Positions 48,101 to 58,910 of a stretch of 64,000 nucleotides of DNA are shown here, in pieces (position 1 is the stretch's first letter; each line of letters starts with the position of its first letter). The notes beneath the pieces were generated by a model that saw nothing but the letters and a program-made list of their open reading frames with translations, was not told where the DNA came from and ran no database searches. Location: positions 28,552,308 through 28,616,307 of the forward strand of contig NC_084666.1 of assembly GCF_028389875.1 (NCBI RefSeq), written 5' to 3'. Both the position numbers and the translations under genes were made by a program. The DNA is from Rhea pennata (taxonomy: Eukaryota > Chordata > Aves > Rheiformes > Rheidae).

Positions 48101-51100
48101 AGTTGAGGTCAGGACTGATCTTTGTCACACTTCAGGCGGGATATTTTTACCTAAAGAACAATTTGCCAGGAATATCCTTTGCATTTTTGTCTGTCAGCTT
48201 GGTTCCTGAGATTTTTAGAATAGCTGATGATGTTCCTCATGTCTATAGTCTGTCTTGCACACTTCAACCAATGTTTTGCAAGCCATCTCAGTCTCCTGGG
48301 CTGCTAGAGCTAAAGTAGTCTAGCCTCAGTATAATTAACTCCCATAAGCAGCACAAGTTTTCATTATATTAAGGTATTCATTGTAAGAGGATTTAGCTAT
48401 TTGCTGCAGAATTATGGAGTGCCCCCTCTGGGTTGTACATCAATATAGAATATTTTAATGAACACTGATCAACATTTAAACAGTAATGGGAAATTTTTAA
48501 GAGGAAAATGATGAAAAATAGTGTACTAAATACAGAAAAAAAAACATATTCTTATAAGTCGCCTAAAGAAACGATTCATCTTATTAGTACTCTTATAAAT
48601 GGAAGTTTACTTCTAGAGTGTTTAGACTCTTCCTAAAAGTGGTCAAACTAAGCAAAGCTGGACAACTCACTTTGAAGAAAGTTATGTCATGAGAACTTTT
48701 TTTTTTCTTGGACTTCAGTAAGGAGGACCTCATACACAGATTGGCAGAAAGACATTTTGATAAACATGATTGCATTAATGCCAGCCAGTGTGGTAGCTTG
48801 AATCAGTTATGTGAGGAGACTCGAGTGTCTCTGTCACAGGAGGCTCTTAAGAATAGATTAAATAGGCATCTGGTGAGAATGATGTAGGTGGAGTTGTGCT
48901 TGCCTTGAATTTCAGTGTAATCTGACTGAACAAGTCAGGTCTAGTCTGAGGAATGGGGGAACTGTGAGGGGCTTTATTCCTAGCAAATTATTTTTAACTG
49001 GAGATAGTAGTTGGGTTATTTTTCCAAGCAGCATTAAGCAGGTAGTTGATGCTCATTCTGAAAGCTGTTGTATTTTCTCCTAAGGAACTGTTTGGTGTAA
49101 GACATTTAATCAGACAGTAATTTGTAAGTGTTTCTGTCTCAAAATTGTTTTTTCCTCTTATTTTTATTAGAAGGAAAAAAATATGCATTTTTAATGGTAA
49201 ATTTTCTTAAGTTTGTGAATTACTATAGAATTTCGGATGAATAATGAAAGATTTCCCTACATTTCAGCATAAGGAGTCTGACTTGCTCAATATTTCTTCT
49301 GTTGCTTTTTTTTGGTGATAAGGATTAACTTGATAGATGGTTTGCATTGGTAGAAAGACACCTTGTGACTAACTTTATTCTGTGTGGTTAAGTCTGAAGG
49401 CTTCCCATGCTCAGGAGGAGAATGCTCTGAGGAATTTAAATCGTCTGAATGACTATGAGCAACAGATTCAAATACTGAGGGATGAGATTTCTATCCTGGA
49501 TGCTCAAAAATCTGTTCTGCAAAGCAGGTAGGGGTGTAAATCAGAGAAGTTACTGAATCGAAGAAATAACTGAAGTTAGGCAGCGTGAACTCCCTCCTCA
49601 TTTTAAGTTGAAGGGTAAACAAAACTAAGCATTTGCACTTTGTTATTTATTAAGGAACATAAACTCTTTAATATAGTGCCCAAATGTGTTCATGTCACCA
49701 TGTTAGGCTGTTATGTTGAGTTTCTGGCAAAATAGCAAAGAGAACAGCTTTACAAAATACACAGAGAGCAACAATACAGAATAAAACCAGATGGTTAGTT
49801 TTTGTTTATAAGCTCCCTTTGAACATTGTACTGTTACAGGGCAGAACTTGTTTTTACATTCTGATTTGTTTGACTTTAAAACTCTGCACTGGTACTGGAG
49901 GAGGAACAAATCTCTAAAGTTTTACTAGTTAAAAGTATGCTTCACTGAAACACAGTGCTTAGCTGCACAAATTATTTTAATTTTATGCTTCAGCATTTAG
50001 TCCATAAAATGTAATGACACAAATGCTTTCATAATAAGCTAACCACTATTGTGGCTGCAACTTTACTTCTTTAATTAGATTGACTCAATATCTCAGCCAA
50101 CTCTGGTGATAATAAAGTTGGCACAAAACTCTGTGCAACAGGCCAAGGCATCTGAGGATAGCAAAGTGACTTCATGCTTCTTTGCATGTCTCTTGTAGAC
50201 TTGCACGGAGCCGCTCTCCTTCCCCACGACACAGTCAGAGTAGGTCACCTAGTCCACTTCCCCTGAGGAGCTGCTCACCTGGCCGAGCCAGGCTTACAAA
50301 TGCTTCGCGTCATGCCTACCTGGTGGCTCGCTTCGGTGACATTTATGCTCAAGAACGCTTGGATGCAGAGACCCTTCTGAGGACATACATCAGCGATATG
50401 GAGATGGTGCAGAGGATAATATACATTGCAGCTGTGGTATGAAAATTAGACTAGACTCTCAGTTTAATGTCCTTTTCACATTTTTTTCTGAAGCATGATA
50501 CTCTTGTCCAAACACTAGAACAAGGTCACTAATCTGCAGTACTGGTGCTAACAGGGGCACATAGGAAGATTTTGAATGGCCTTAAAAGGTAGATGGTTTC
50601 TGCACTAGACAACACTGCTTCACTTAAATGCTTTTGGAAAGATTGTATTTTAGAAAGGTAAAAGTCGTAAAAGTCTTTCAATATCATGCTTCACCATTAC
50701 CTGTAGATATGTTTTCCAGTTTTCTTGGGTACCTTGAAAATACCTAGATACCTCACATTTACCATAAGCTCAGTCTGCAAAAATTGTGTTCATTTTTCTG
50801 TGCTTAATTTTTCCTGTAAAATTGATGTAGTACGTACCTGTGTCAGAGAGGCAGCATATCTCTTAGTGTATGTGATCCCAGTCACAGCATTTCCACAATT
50901 GTCAGTCAATTTACATCCTCTAAGTACAATTTTCTTGCCAACAGAAAAGAGGTACTACTGTCAGATAAGTTAGGCTGTGACATAAAATACTCATTATTAA
51001 ACTCTTTCCTTGGTGTCTTTGAATGTGGTTCTGTTGCTTCTCTGCGTGTGTGATGGTATCTTACAGAAAAACAGAAGGTCAGGTGGGAAGCATTTTAATT

Positions 51101-54100
51101 CTGTCTTAAAATAAATCACACTTGGCTTAATCTGAGAAATCCTGTCTATTTTTAACTTTCTATTCTACAGCAGTATTCTGTCTTCTTCCTTACAACAATT
51201 ACAAGGAGTTACATTCATCCTTTCAGATCTTTGATAGAAATCTAATCTCAGTCTTCTGGATTTAACTGATTTTTTTTTTATTTGCAGGAATCTTTTCATG
51301 CAGCAAAGATGGCCTACAGGCATTTCAAAATGCGTGTAAGAAAAACTCTGTCTCTAGGTCACTCAGGGCCTGAGTCACTTGAAGACACTGTCCTGGATTA
51401 TATAGTTCGCCATGAGGATCTGTATGATGTTCAAGCCAGCGTCAATGTAAGTCAAGGGCTGTGGGGGAGTGATGTGTTGATCTATTTCAACATCTAATGA
51501 ATTCAGAGTGTATGAACTAGAAATTCTCTGTGACTTGAAGCGGGAAGAGAAGTTTATGACATGGGTTTTTGTCCTGTGGCAGTTGTTTTCCAAAATAATA
51601 TTGCAGTATGGCCTAGTTATTGTGTTTTATTTGTCTGTGACAATGATGTGTCTCTCTGCTCTGACTCTGTTGGCAAGATACAGGCTAACTATAGTTAAGC
51701 AAAAAAATTTATGCTAAATTGTATTATTTTTCTTAAATCTGTACTCTACTGAAAAATTGCATTCTCCTCCTAAGAGTGATGCCAGTGACATGGCTGATGC
51801 TTCACTTCTGAACATAACACCATGTTCCCTCTGGAGCTAATATTTTCTGAAATAGCCTAACTACAATGTTTCTGGAAGCCTTTTATTATAATGATTTTTT
51901 TAAATGTAGAAAGCTGAGAGGCATAATTTGGAGGAATTTCAATACTTGCCCATGAGTAAAAGTGTTAGTAAGCTCAAATTTCTCACATATTGTATTTATT
52001 TTCAGGAAGTAATTCGTTCCATGAACATCAACCCAAAGATTTCATTCCCACCAGAAATTGATTTCATTGTGATCAGCAGTTTGATTCGAGAGTTGTGCCG
52101 TGTGGCGTTTTCAATGCAGACGCTGATTCCTCCTCTTGATATTGCTTTTGGTACAGATGGAGAACTTTTCAATGAGACCAAGTAAGAATTCCTTTCTGTG
52201 GACTCTTATTGTAAAAAATCAGAGATGGAAAAAATCCATCAAGTTGCATAGCCCACTTCTTTCCTAATTACTGTAAAGGTTTAAGATTGATGGTAAACTT
52301 TAATGTAGGGCAAAAATTCCTGGTCTGTAATGAATTCAGTATGTCTTTAAGGTTTATGATACTGTATAATTGCCAGGATGTAGTCCAGTGTTAGTAGCTT
52401 TTTTTTTTTTTTTTTTAATCAGCAGGGGAGCAATTTTCTGTATAAATCAGGCTCTTCTACATATTTAATTTATCCTTTAATAGGTAAAATAACATCGTTT
52501 TTCCTTTCTCTGCTTAGTCTCTCTGCCTCCAGTGTTTATAAAATGCCTTCATCTTTGTTACTGTGTTCTTGCCCATTTGATAGAAGTCATGTTTATGGAG
52601 ATCTGGCAGTTGGTGCCTGATATTAGGATCCTCAACATGTGTGCTCTGACCTTCAGGCTGTGACTGCCGTACGACATATGGATCTTAATACACCACTGTC
52701 TCTTCTGATTTGGAGTTGAGCAAAATGCAGAATGCCTCTTAGAAATGGATTTTTTTTTAATAAGAAAAAATGCACACCATAGCATAGTTCTATTTTTCTA
52801 GGCTCAGGGCTGGCTGCTGTGTGAGCTGGTAGAGAACTGCAGGGTACTTCACAAATCTTCAGGAAAGCTAATGGGAGTGATAGCTCCAAAGAAACTTGCT
52901 CTCAAAAGTAGGAAAAGCCACAGCAATAAAGAGGTTTATAATAATAATTTAAAATAAAATGAACCAGATGAAGGAAGAGCTTGAGACAGCAAGGAGAGAA
53001 ATAGAAAGGCAGAAGTAGTCCTTCAACAGGAGAGTGCAGAGTCATACATGACTAGTTAATGGTCCTGTCCTAGTACTGGACAGTTAGCTATTTGACATCC
53101 AAAGCTATTGGCTGAATTAAAAAGGCAGAAATGCTGCAGTATGACCTTAGGATACTTGGTCTACTTGATGTGTGTGACCTTCAAAAAATGTATGTACGTA
53201 TTGCCGTGGGAAATATATGTTTATATGTTTCATAGATATGTATACGTGTGGTATAAATATGTGTGCTATATGTGCTACAGGAATATGGAGCAAAATCTGT
53301 AGAAATTTAAATGGCTGTTGACTATATGGGGCACCATTCTATAAAAGGGCTGACCAAACGTTACTGCATCTTCTGTCTTCCTCCATGCAGAGTTATATGG
53401 CTATTTGTTTACAAGATTGTTTTATAATCTATACATTTTTTTTATATCAGTTATTTGGTATTTATTTTGAATACCAGGTATCTGTAAAACCAGACATGTA
53501 ATATTCAGCCAATTTTGCAGACTTAGGAAGGTAATATATATCTGCTATATTAATAAAGTTCTTTAGAATATTTTTTTCTCAGCTTAAAAGTCACTATTTT
53601 ATTACCTGTATCTCAGAAGCTTGCTAATACAACTGTCTCATGGGTCATAAGATACCAGGATGCAACTTCATAGTCAAAATTGAATGTTTCTGTAATATCC
53701 TTTATAGTGATCTTGTTTTGGCAAGATATTTCATGAAGATAGGAAGACTGATTGCTAAAACACTGATAAGGAGTTTTGGTCTCAGTAGACCCAAGGATCC
53801 TGACTTGTATGTAGGCTATACAGGATCATAGCCTAGTAGTCATCTGAAGCGTGAGATGGTTATATCAAGGTGTCTCTGAGTATAAGTGGACAGTATGCTG
53901 TGCTAAGAGTTTGTCTTAACAATGTGTTCCTTTGATATGTATTCTTAAAGAAAACTTATTTTAGTGATATGGAAATATTGTCAAGAAAGCTGTATGTGAG
54001 CTGTAACTAATATTCTGCTTTTGGCAGCCTTGGTGACTTGAAGCATTGTGTTTATCTTTTGGCATTTACTTGTGGACATGTCATGTCTTTGAACAGGTAC

Positions 54101-56021
54101 CGTCGTAGCTTTGACTCTGATTTCACAGCTCCCTTGGTGGCCTATCATGTGTGGCCTGCTCTGATTGAAAATGATGTTGTAATTGTGAAGGGAGAGGCAG
54201 TTACAAAAAGAGGAGCTCTGGTAGGTACTTTTGTTAAGGAACGTGTTAAGCGAAGTCATCAGATTTAAACTTTCTATTTACAAATTTAAAATGATACATT
54301 CGTGATTGCTCCCAGCCTGGCTGGAGTTGTGCATATCAAACATCAGATTTCAGATCCTTATCCTGCATTTAGTTTTACACAGATGTATAGTCCCATTTGC
54401 CTTCCTGTCTTCATCATGCAGTAAAGATGTGTGATTGTTGGCAGAGCCTTTATTAGGCAGAAAGTCAACCCTTTTTGTCTTCAAGCCTTGTCTCCAGCAC
54501 AGCAAGGCTGCTTACAGAGTCTGTCTTTAATAGTCTCTCTCAAAAGAGGTTTGCTAATCTTTTCTCTCGTAGTGGTCTCACAGAAGCAGAAGTAGAAGCA
54601 GAAGCCACAGCCGCAGCCGTAGCACGAGTCCTCTTCGATCTCATTGTGTAAGCCCCAGCTGAAAGCCGGTAGTATAAACAGCATCTAGAATTTTAAACTC
54701 AGAACATGGGCAATCCTTTAATAATACTGACCTGCTACAAATACCTGCATATTTTAATATTGGAAATAGATGGCTTTATTTGGAATGAGGTGAAGCTGAC
54801 CTGGCAGATTGCATGGTGTAATTGTCAGTAGAGAAATTGTATGAGAAACAGATCGTCATTAAACTCACAGAAGTGCCAGTTAATTGTGGATCTCACAATA
54901 CTTTCCCATTTGAAGTCTACTCTGTCTTTCTGTATAGCTGCCTACTCCCTGTGGCTTCAATACTCTTCTAAATAATGAATTGAACCATCTGGAAGTGTTT
55001 TAGGCATCTTGCAGTACATATAAATAGCACATGGGCCTTGCCTCCTTGAATTAGTAATCTAAGTTTACTCTGCGCTGCCTCAAAGGAACAGGAAATCAGT
55101 GTGGGGTGGGCAGGAGAGGAAGAACTAAAGTGATACAAGTAAGATAAAATGTGAAACCTCAGCAGAGTTCTGCATATAGCTACACAGTATTTTAAATTCT
55201 CTCAGCAATTTTTCTGATATATTTTTCTGATTGTTTACTCATATTATTAATTTGAAATAAGTAACCTCAATTTAAAATGTGAATATTATTGAAAATGTGA
55301 GATGCTCTTGGTAAAACACAGGGTGTAAAAGAGGTGAACAAAACTTTTTGAATTTGACTTTCTAACAGTGGAGTTTCACTGATACAGTAACGTGCAAATT
55401 TTCTGAATATTGATTTGCCCATGGTGCCTTTTTTGAGTGCAGTTCTTCAGTGAAACTAAATTCCCATTTCTGTTCGTCTTGCAGTTAACTCGAAGCCGCA
55501 GTTCTTCACCATTAAGGACCGGAAGCCCAAGTAAGTGGGCATGCTCAGTTCATAATGACTCAAGGTTTTCACAGTAAGTCCTTGAGAGACTGAGCAGAGA
55601 TGAAATAACATGCTGAAGGTCTTTGTCTCTAACATGCTTGTCCAAGTTCTGTTTTTAAATTGCGTAGCCCTTTCCTTTTCTCTGTATGGAAAAGGGCTGA
55701 GATTTCTCACATGGTGAAAAGGAAGCTCTCTTCCCTATTCAGACCACTGTCACATGTTCTGTTGCTGGTGGTTGCTTTTATACCATGACCAGTTCTATGG
55801 CAAGTAAAACTTACTGTCTTTCCCACAGGAGAGCCAGCTAGCTGCATGCCTACTGGCTCCATACTTTTCAAAATCCAAAGAGAGAGCTAAAGAGATGGTG
55901 AGGGTGAAGTAGGGTTTTTAAACAGTAGGAGGGTGTGCCCATCTTGAAGCTACATCAATTTACAAGTTCAGGAAAAAAAAAGTTTTACTGAAATGTGTAT
56001 TTTTTTCCAATAGGGCTTTAG
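39111..56021 (+). CDS. SPATA18: SPATA18 (MIEAP), mitochondria-eating protein (complete)
   Basis: Thirteen coding exons: 39111-39197, 42470-42575, 42687-42802, 44317-44435, 46411-46506, 49393-49527, 50199-50436, 51288-51446, 52006-52181, 54097-54220, 54573-54647, 55485-55530, 56014-56021. Introns are GT-AG and phase-consistent, 494 residues (human 538). MIEAP is a p53-inducible protein implicated in mitochondrial quality control and is strongly expressed in spermatogenic cells. The order is: N-terminal domain (residues 1-~100, with [13 protein letters not shown]), coiled coil (~105-220, with [15 protein letters not shown] and [12 protein letters not shown]), an Arg-Ser/Ser-Pro stretch (~220-250), the conserved C-terminal MIEAP domain (~255-450, with [28 protein letters not shown] and [20 protein letters not shown]), and an RS-rich end. 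The choice of last exon is uncertain (see 55829-55890). Confidence 0.94.
39378..39391. promoter_or_regulatory. X-box (RFX-type) motif in SPATA18 intron 1
   Basis: GTTGCCGCGGTGAC; on the minus strand GTCACC-GC-GGCAAC, a full match to the X-box pattern GTNRCC-N(0-3)-RGYAAC. A second site with one mismatch (GTTGCCATGGCGCC) lies at 39350-39363. RFX2 is a known spermatogenesis and cilium regulator; its use here is inferred. Confidence 0.5.
41450..41830 (-). mobile_element. Ancient degenerate LINE fragment (L2-like)
   Basis: The minus strand translates in part as [20 protein letters not shown].. then [11 protein letters not shown] and [19 protein letters not shown]. This follows the post-catalytic region of L2/Rex/CR1-type LINE reverse transcriptases (pattern LVHAFVTSRLDYCN, then GLP..L..LQ.., then a conserved F..L..KAL stretch). 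Stops and frame breaks make it an old relic. The family assignment is by pattern only. Confidence 0.5.
42470..42575 (+). CDS. SPATA18: SPATA18 exon 2
   Basis: Acceptor ATTTACAG; encodes [20 protein letters not shown].. and [14 protein letters not shown], ending in phase 1 before donor GTAGAT. Confidence 0.93.
42687..42802 (+). CDS. SPATA18: SPATA18 exon 3
   Basis: Acceptor TTTTCTTAG; completes Gly, then [20 protein letters not shown].. and ends NLSLSQ before donor GTATGT. Confidence 0.94.
44317..44435 (+). CDS. SPATA18: SPATA18 exon 4 (coiled coil start)
   Basis: Acceptor TTGTTGTAG; encodes [20 protein letters not shown].. and [14 protein letters not shown], heptad-rich, ending in phase 2 before GTAGGA. 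Confidence 0.9.
46411..46506 (+). CDS. SPATA18: SPATA18 exon 5 (coiled coil)
   Basis: Acceptor TTTCTTGCAG; encodes [20 protein letters not shown].. and [11 protein letters not shown], ending in phase 2 before GTAAGA. Confidence 0.93.
48810..48945 (+). mobile_element. Ancient CR1 3'-end fragment (degenerate)
   Basis: GTCTCTGTCACAGGAGGCTC.., then AAGAATAGATTAAATAGGCATC and GATGTAGGTGGAGTT..CTTGCCTTGAA follow, with many changes, the CR1 3' region before the tail (pattern: ctccatcactggagg..aagaacaggttagacaaacacctg..). Older than the CR1 at 37050. Confidence 0.45.
49393..49527 (+). CDS. SPATA18: SPATA18 exon 6 (coiled coil)
   Basis: Weak acceptor TGTGGTTAAG; encodes [20 protein letters not shown].. 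and [20 protein letters not shown], ending in phase 2 before GTAGGG. Confidence 0.9.
50199..50436 (+). CDS. SPATA18: SPATA18 exon 7 (RS stretch and MIEAP domain start)
   Basis: Acceptor TCTCTTGTAG; encodes [20 protein letters not shown].., then [15 protein letters not shown] and [13 protein letters not shown], before donor GTATGA. Confidence 0.94.
51288..51446 (+). CDS. SPATA18: SPATA18 exon 8
   Basis: Acceptor TATTTGCAG; encodes [20 protein letters not shown].. and [20 protein letters not shown], before donor GTAAGT. Confidence 0.95.
52006..52181 (+). CDS. SPATA18: SPATA18 exon 9
   Basis: Acceptor ATTTTCAG; encodes [20 protein letters not shown].. and [20 protein letters not shown], ending in phase 2 before GTAAGA. 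Confidence 0.95.
54097..54220 (+). CDS. SPATA18: SPATA18 exon 10
   Basis: Acceptor TTTGAACAG; encodes [20 protein letters not shown].. and [15 protein letters not shown], before donor GTAGGT. Confidence 0.95.
54573..54647 (+). CDS. SPATA18: SPATA18 exon 11 (RS-rich)
   Basis: Acceptor CTCTCGTAG; a 75 bp in-frame exon encoding [20 protein letters not shown].., before donor GTAAGC. Confidence 0.88.
55485..55530 (+). CDS. SPATA18: SPATA18 exon 12 (RS-rich)
   Basis: Acceptor CGTCTTGCAG; encodes [15 protein letters not shown] plus one base, before donor GTAAGT. Confidence 0.85.
55829..55890 (+). CDS. SPATA18: SPATA18 alternative terminal exon (candidate)
   Basis: A strong acceptor (CTTTCCCACAG) in the right phase would add 20 residues, [20 protein letters not shown], with TAA at 55888-55890. 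It competes with the downstream exon at 56014, which better matches the family C-terminus. Confidence 0.3.
56014..56021 (+). CDS. SPATA18: SPATA18 terminal exon 13 (two residues and stop)
   Basis: Acceptor TTTTTTTCCAATAG; completes Arg, then Leu and TAG. The resulting end [10 protein letters not shown] lines up residue for residue with the SPIRCGLPRF end I know for human SPATA18, which is why I prefer it. Confidence 0.65.
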
Positions 56022-58861
56022 GTTAACTGGATGTTTGTGATTCATTACATCTGGATCAGTCAACTTCAATGGTGCCTTCTCCTCTTCCATGAGTACCTCA
56101 GATCTCACAATAATGTGAATGGCAGTTGTTTGTCGCTCCAAATGGAGGGTTATATGTTGTTTTTGCTTAGTGTGTTTTTATAATTATAGAAGGTTTATTT
56201 ATAATTTTTAAAAATTAATTCAACTCTTTTGATAAAAAAAACTAAAACAATAAGGTGCATGTAATACAGGATCATACTCATTTGGCAAAGTTTACAGAGC
56301 TCTGAGGAACGCATGCTGTAACGTTGTAGCTATAGATAGAGCAATTGCATCTAGAATGTTTTCCCCAGATACCAAATGATGCAGCTCATCTTGATAGGAT
56401 GTTTAATATAACTAAAACTGTGAGCATTACAGATGTTAAGATTAGCTATTACTTGAAAACAATTTCATTAAATGGTGCTTATTTACAATTTTAGGAAACA
56501 GTACTAATCTCAGGATGTGTGACTCTCACACAGAATCATTTAAGTATCTCCTTGCAATAATCTGAATTTTCTAACTACGATGCAGAGGTCACACAGAGCA
56601 GTCATAAATTACCAGTATTTTATCAAACCTTAGGACTTTATTCGTGTCTTTTATGACAGCGGACTGCCAGCTGTTTGCTTTTAACAAAGCAGTAACAGTC
56701 CTTGTTAAATTCATTGTTACTCAAGAAATGAATATCACAAAGATATGTAATTTGGACCTTAAAATGTTTTGAAAGTGTGTCACTGACTATTTGCAGGCCT
56801 GAAATATCTAAGCCTAACTTAAGGTGACCTAATTATTCAGTATCATTTTTAATGGACTTCACACCAGACTATTAGATTAGTAATTCTTGTGAATGCAGAC
56901 ACAAAACCCTGGCCCTTATCATTTATTGTGGGTATTTATCACACCGTAAATATAAAAATGGAAGAGCTGAAAAGGTTTTCTGATATTTTAAATATTTTTT
57001 TGTTTCACTTTTAAAAGTTGATTTTAATATCAGCATTTCTGATTCTAAGAGAACTGACACTGTCTTTCTCTTTGAACCTCATCTGTAGGGCCAGCCTTAA
57101 ATACAAGCCACACAAGTGACTGTTTGAGGTCTTGCGCTTTTACATAGGGATTTGTCACAATGGATCTGACCTTTAATTCACCAAGTCCACTGTCTCGTTC
57201 CAGTCAATTCGTGATGCTTCAAAGGAATGTGGAAATTTCCCCAAATTCATCTCTGCAATTCTGGAATATAAACAATCAGAGAGAGGAAAAATTCCTTTCT
57301 GCCTCCTGTGTCTTGGAACATGATGTTTCATTACTATTGCTTTAACAAAATGAACAAATACATATTTTATTAGTTCTGAAATTATTACCTCTTAAAACTA
57401 AGTTACTTGAACAAAATCTGTGATCCCTTTCCAGGGATCTTGAGCTGAATATGAATTTACATATCCATTCTCTTTCTCTTTGCTTCTTGTATGGTTTAAG
57501 GCTTTGGCACAAGGCTCTACAAAGATCAGGATCAGATTTCAGGCAGACTTTAGTCCAAGAGCCATGGAACAACAGAGAAACTAGTTCAACAGGTGTATTT
57601 TTGTTGGCTTTAGGCCTGTTAGTCACCAGAGCAAAATGAGGTCCTGTACATGGAGCATCATTCACAGGGCTACTATGAATGAACTAAGGGGACACAAATG
57701 AAAGGAGCACGCGTGTATGTGGTATGATTTCTTCTTGTCTAAGAAAGTCTAAGGAAATGCAAAGCAGTCTGTTTCCTTTCTTGAGAACCTCATAGTTTGT
57801 CACAGCTATGGATCTGTGTTTGTGATAAGCTTGCATGTATCTATGTTGATCTCATGACCAAAGCACCACAATTTTGGAGAAACTGAGCATCTGCAGCCTG
57901 TACTGCAACCAAGGGTAATTAGATGTCTTGAGTATGAGTTTGAGCAGCAAAATGAAGACTTTCTCAGAATCTCATAATTACCAAGGGCTGAAGAGATGCA
58001 TTTTTTTATTAGATATTTTGACTTCTACATGTATTTACCAATACATGTCTGTTTTTTTTTAATTATCTTGAGGTGAAATCAGTTTCCATACCAACTGTAA
58101 GAAAACTAGATCAAGAAAGTATGTTTTTCTTGAAAAGCATGAGATACTGGGTAGACCCAGATTCATACACCTATAGTGCCATTAGGAACTAGTGTTCCCC
58201 AAAATCTAAAAATGCAGTGCAAGACAGATTAACTGTGCTTGGGGACCATCTCACCATGTTCAGCAGCAGGTTATCTAGTAGTCTCAAAGCAGAAGAGGAA
58301 GCTAGTGGACTGTCAGACAATGACTTGTTTTTGCAGTGAGAAAATAGTGGAATTTCTTGCATTAATGTTTCAGAACTGACCATTTTCAGCAAAATAAGGA
58401 GACAGTCCTCAACTGTCTTAATTCATTCGTTAAACAATTCTTACCCTTTACTCAGTTGTATTCTGCGGCCTGTAGTCTTTTTATAGGAATATAAATGTTT
58501 TACACTAGTTACCTGCACAGCTTATTTATAGCCAATTAAATCCATAGGCCAGACAGAGGATTGCTTTTAATGTCAAGTCAGACGTTAGTAGCTGCTGTGC
58601 TTCTTTTCATCTACATGACACCAGTGTAGAGTGTACAAACCAATAAAGATCAGTCTATACAATTGTATGGAATTAACTGTAAAATATAAAAGAGTTTTAT
58701 AAAAAGGGATTCCTGTAACTGCTTGCTGGATTCAGTGAATGGAACATGAATGTGAAATTGATGATTTGATACTTTAGTAAGACTTTTAAATATGTTAAGT
58801 GAGATCAATTGTTTCTCTCCCCTGCCCTAAACCACAAGCCTGAATAATGCTACACTTTTAA

Positions 58862-58910
58862 ATACAGCAAAGTAGAATCAGTACAATACAACAAAGTAAA
58901 GTCAGTACCA
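58862..58910 (+). repeat. Two-copy 24-25 bp direct repeat
   Basis: ATACAGCAAAGTAGAATCAG.. is followed directly by ATACAACAAAGTAAAGTCAG.., differing at a few positions. Confidence 0.7.

Larger units (their letters stand above)
42803..49392 (+). other. SPATA18: SPATA18 introns 3-5
   Basis: Introns 42803-44316, 44436-46410 and 46507-49392. The last carries an old CR1 fragment near 48810-48945. No extra in-phase exon matching the mammalian linker was found. The unusual, moderately GC-richer stretch 45650-46190 has no family I recognise. Confidence 0.6.
49528..56013 (+). other. SPATA18: SPATA18 introns 6-12
   Basis: Introns between the 3' exons. They contain a T run at about 52400-52417 and little else recognisable. 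The longest, 52182-54096, has no repeat I can name. Confidence 0.65.
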
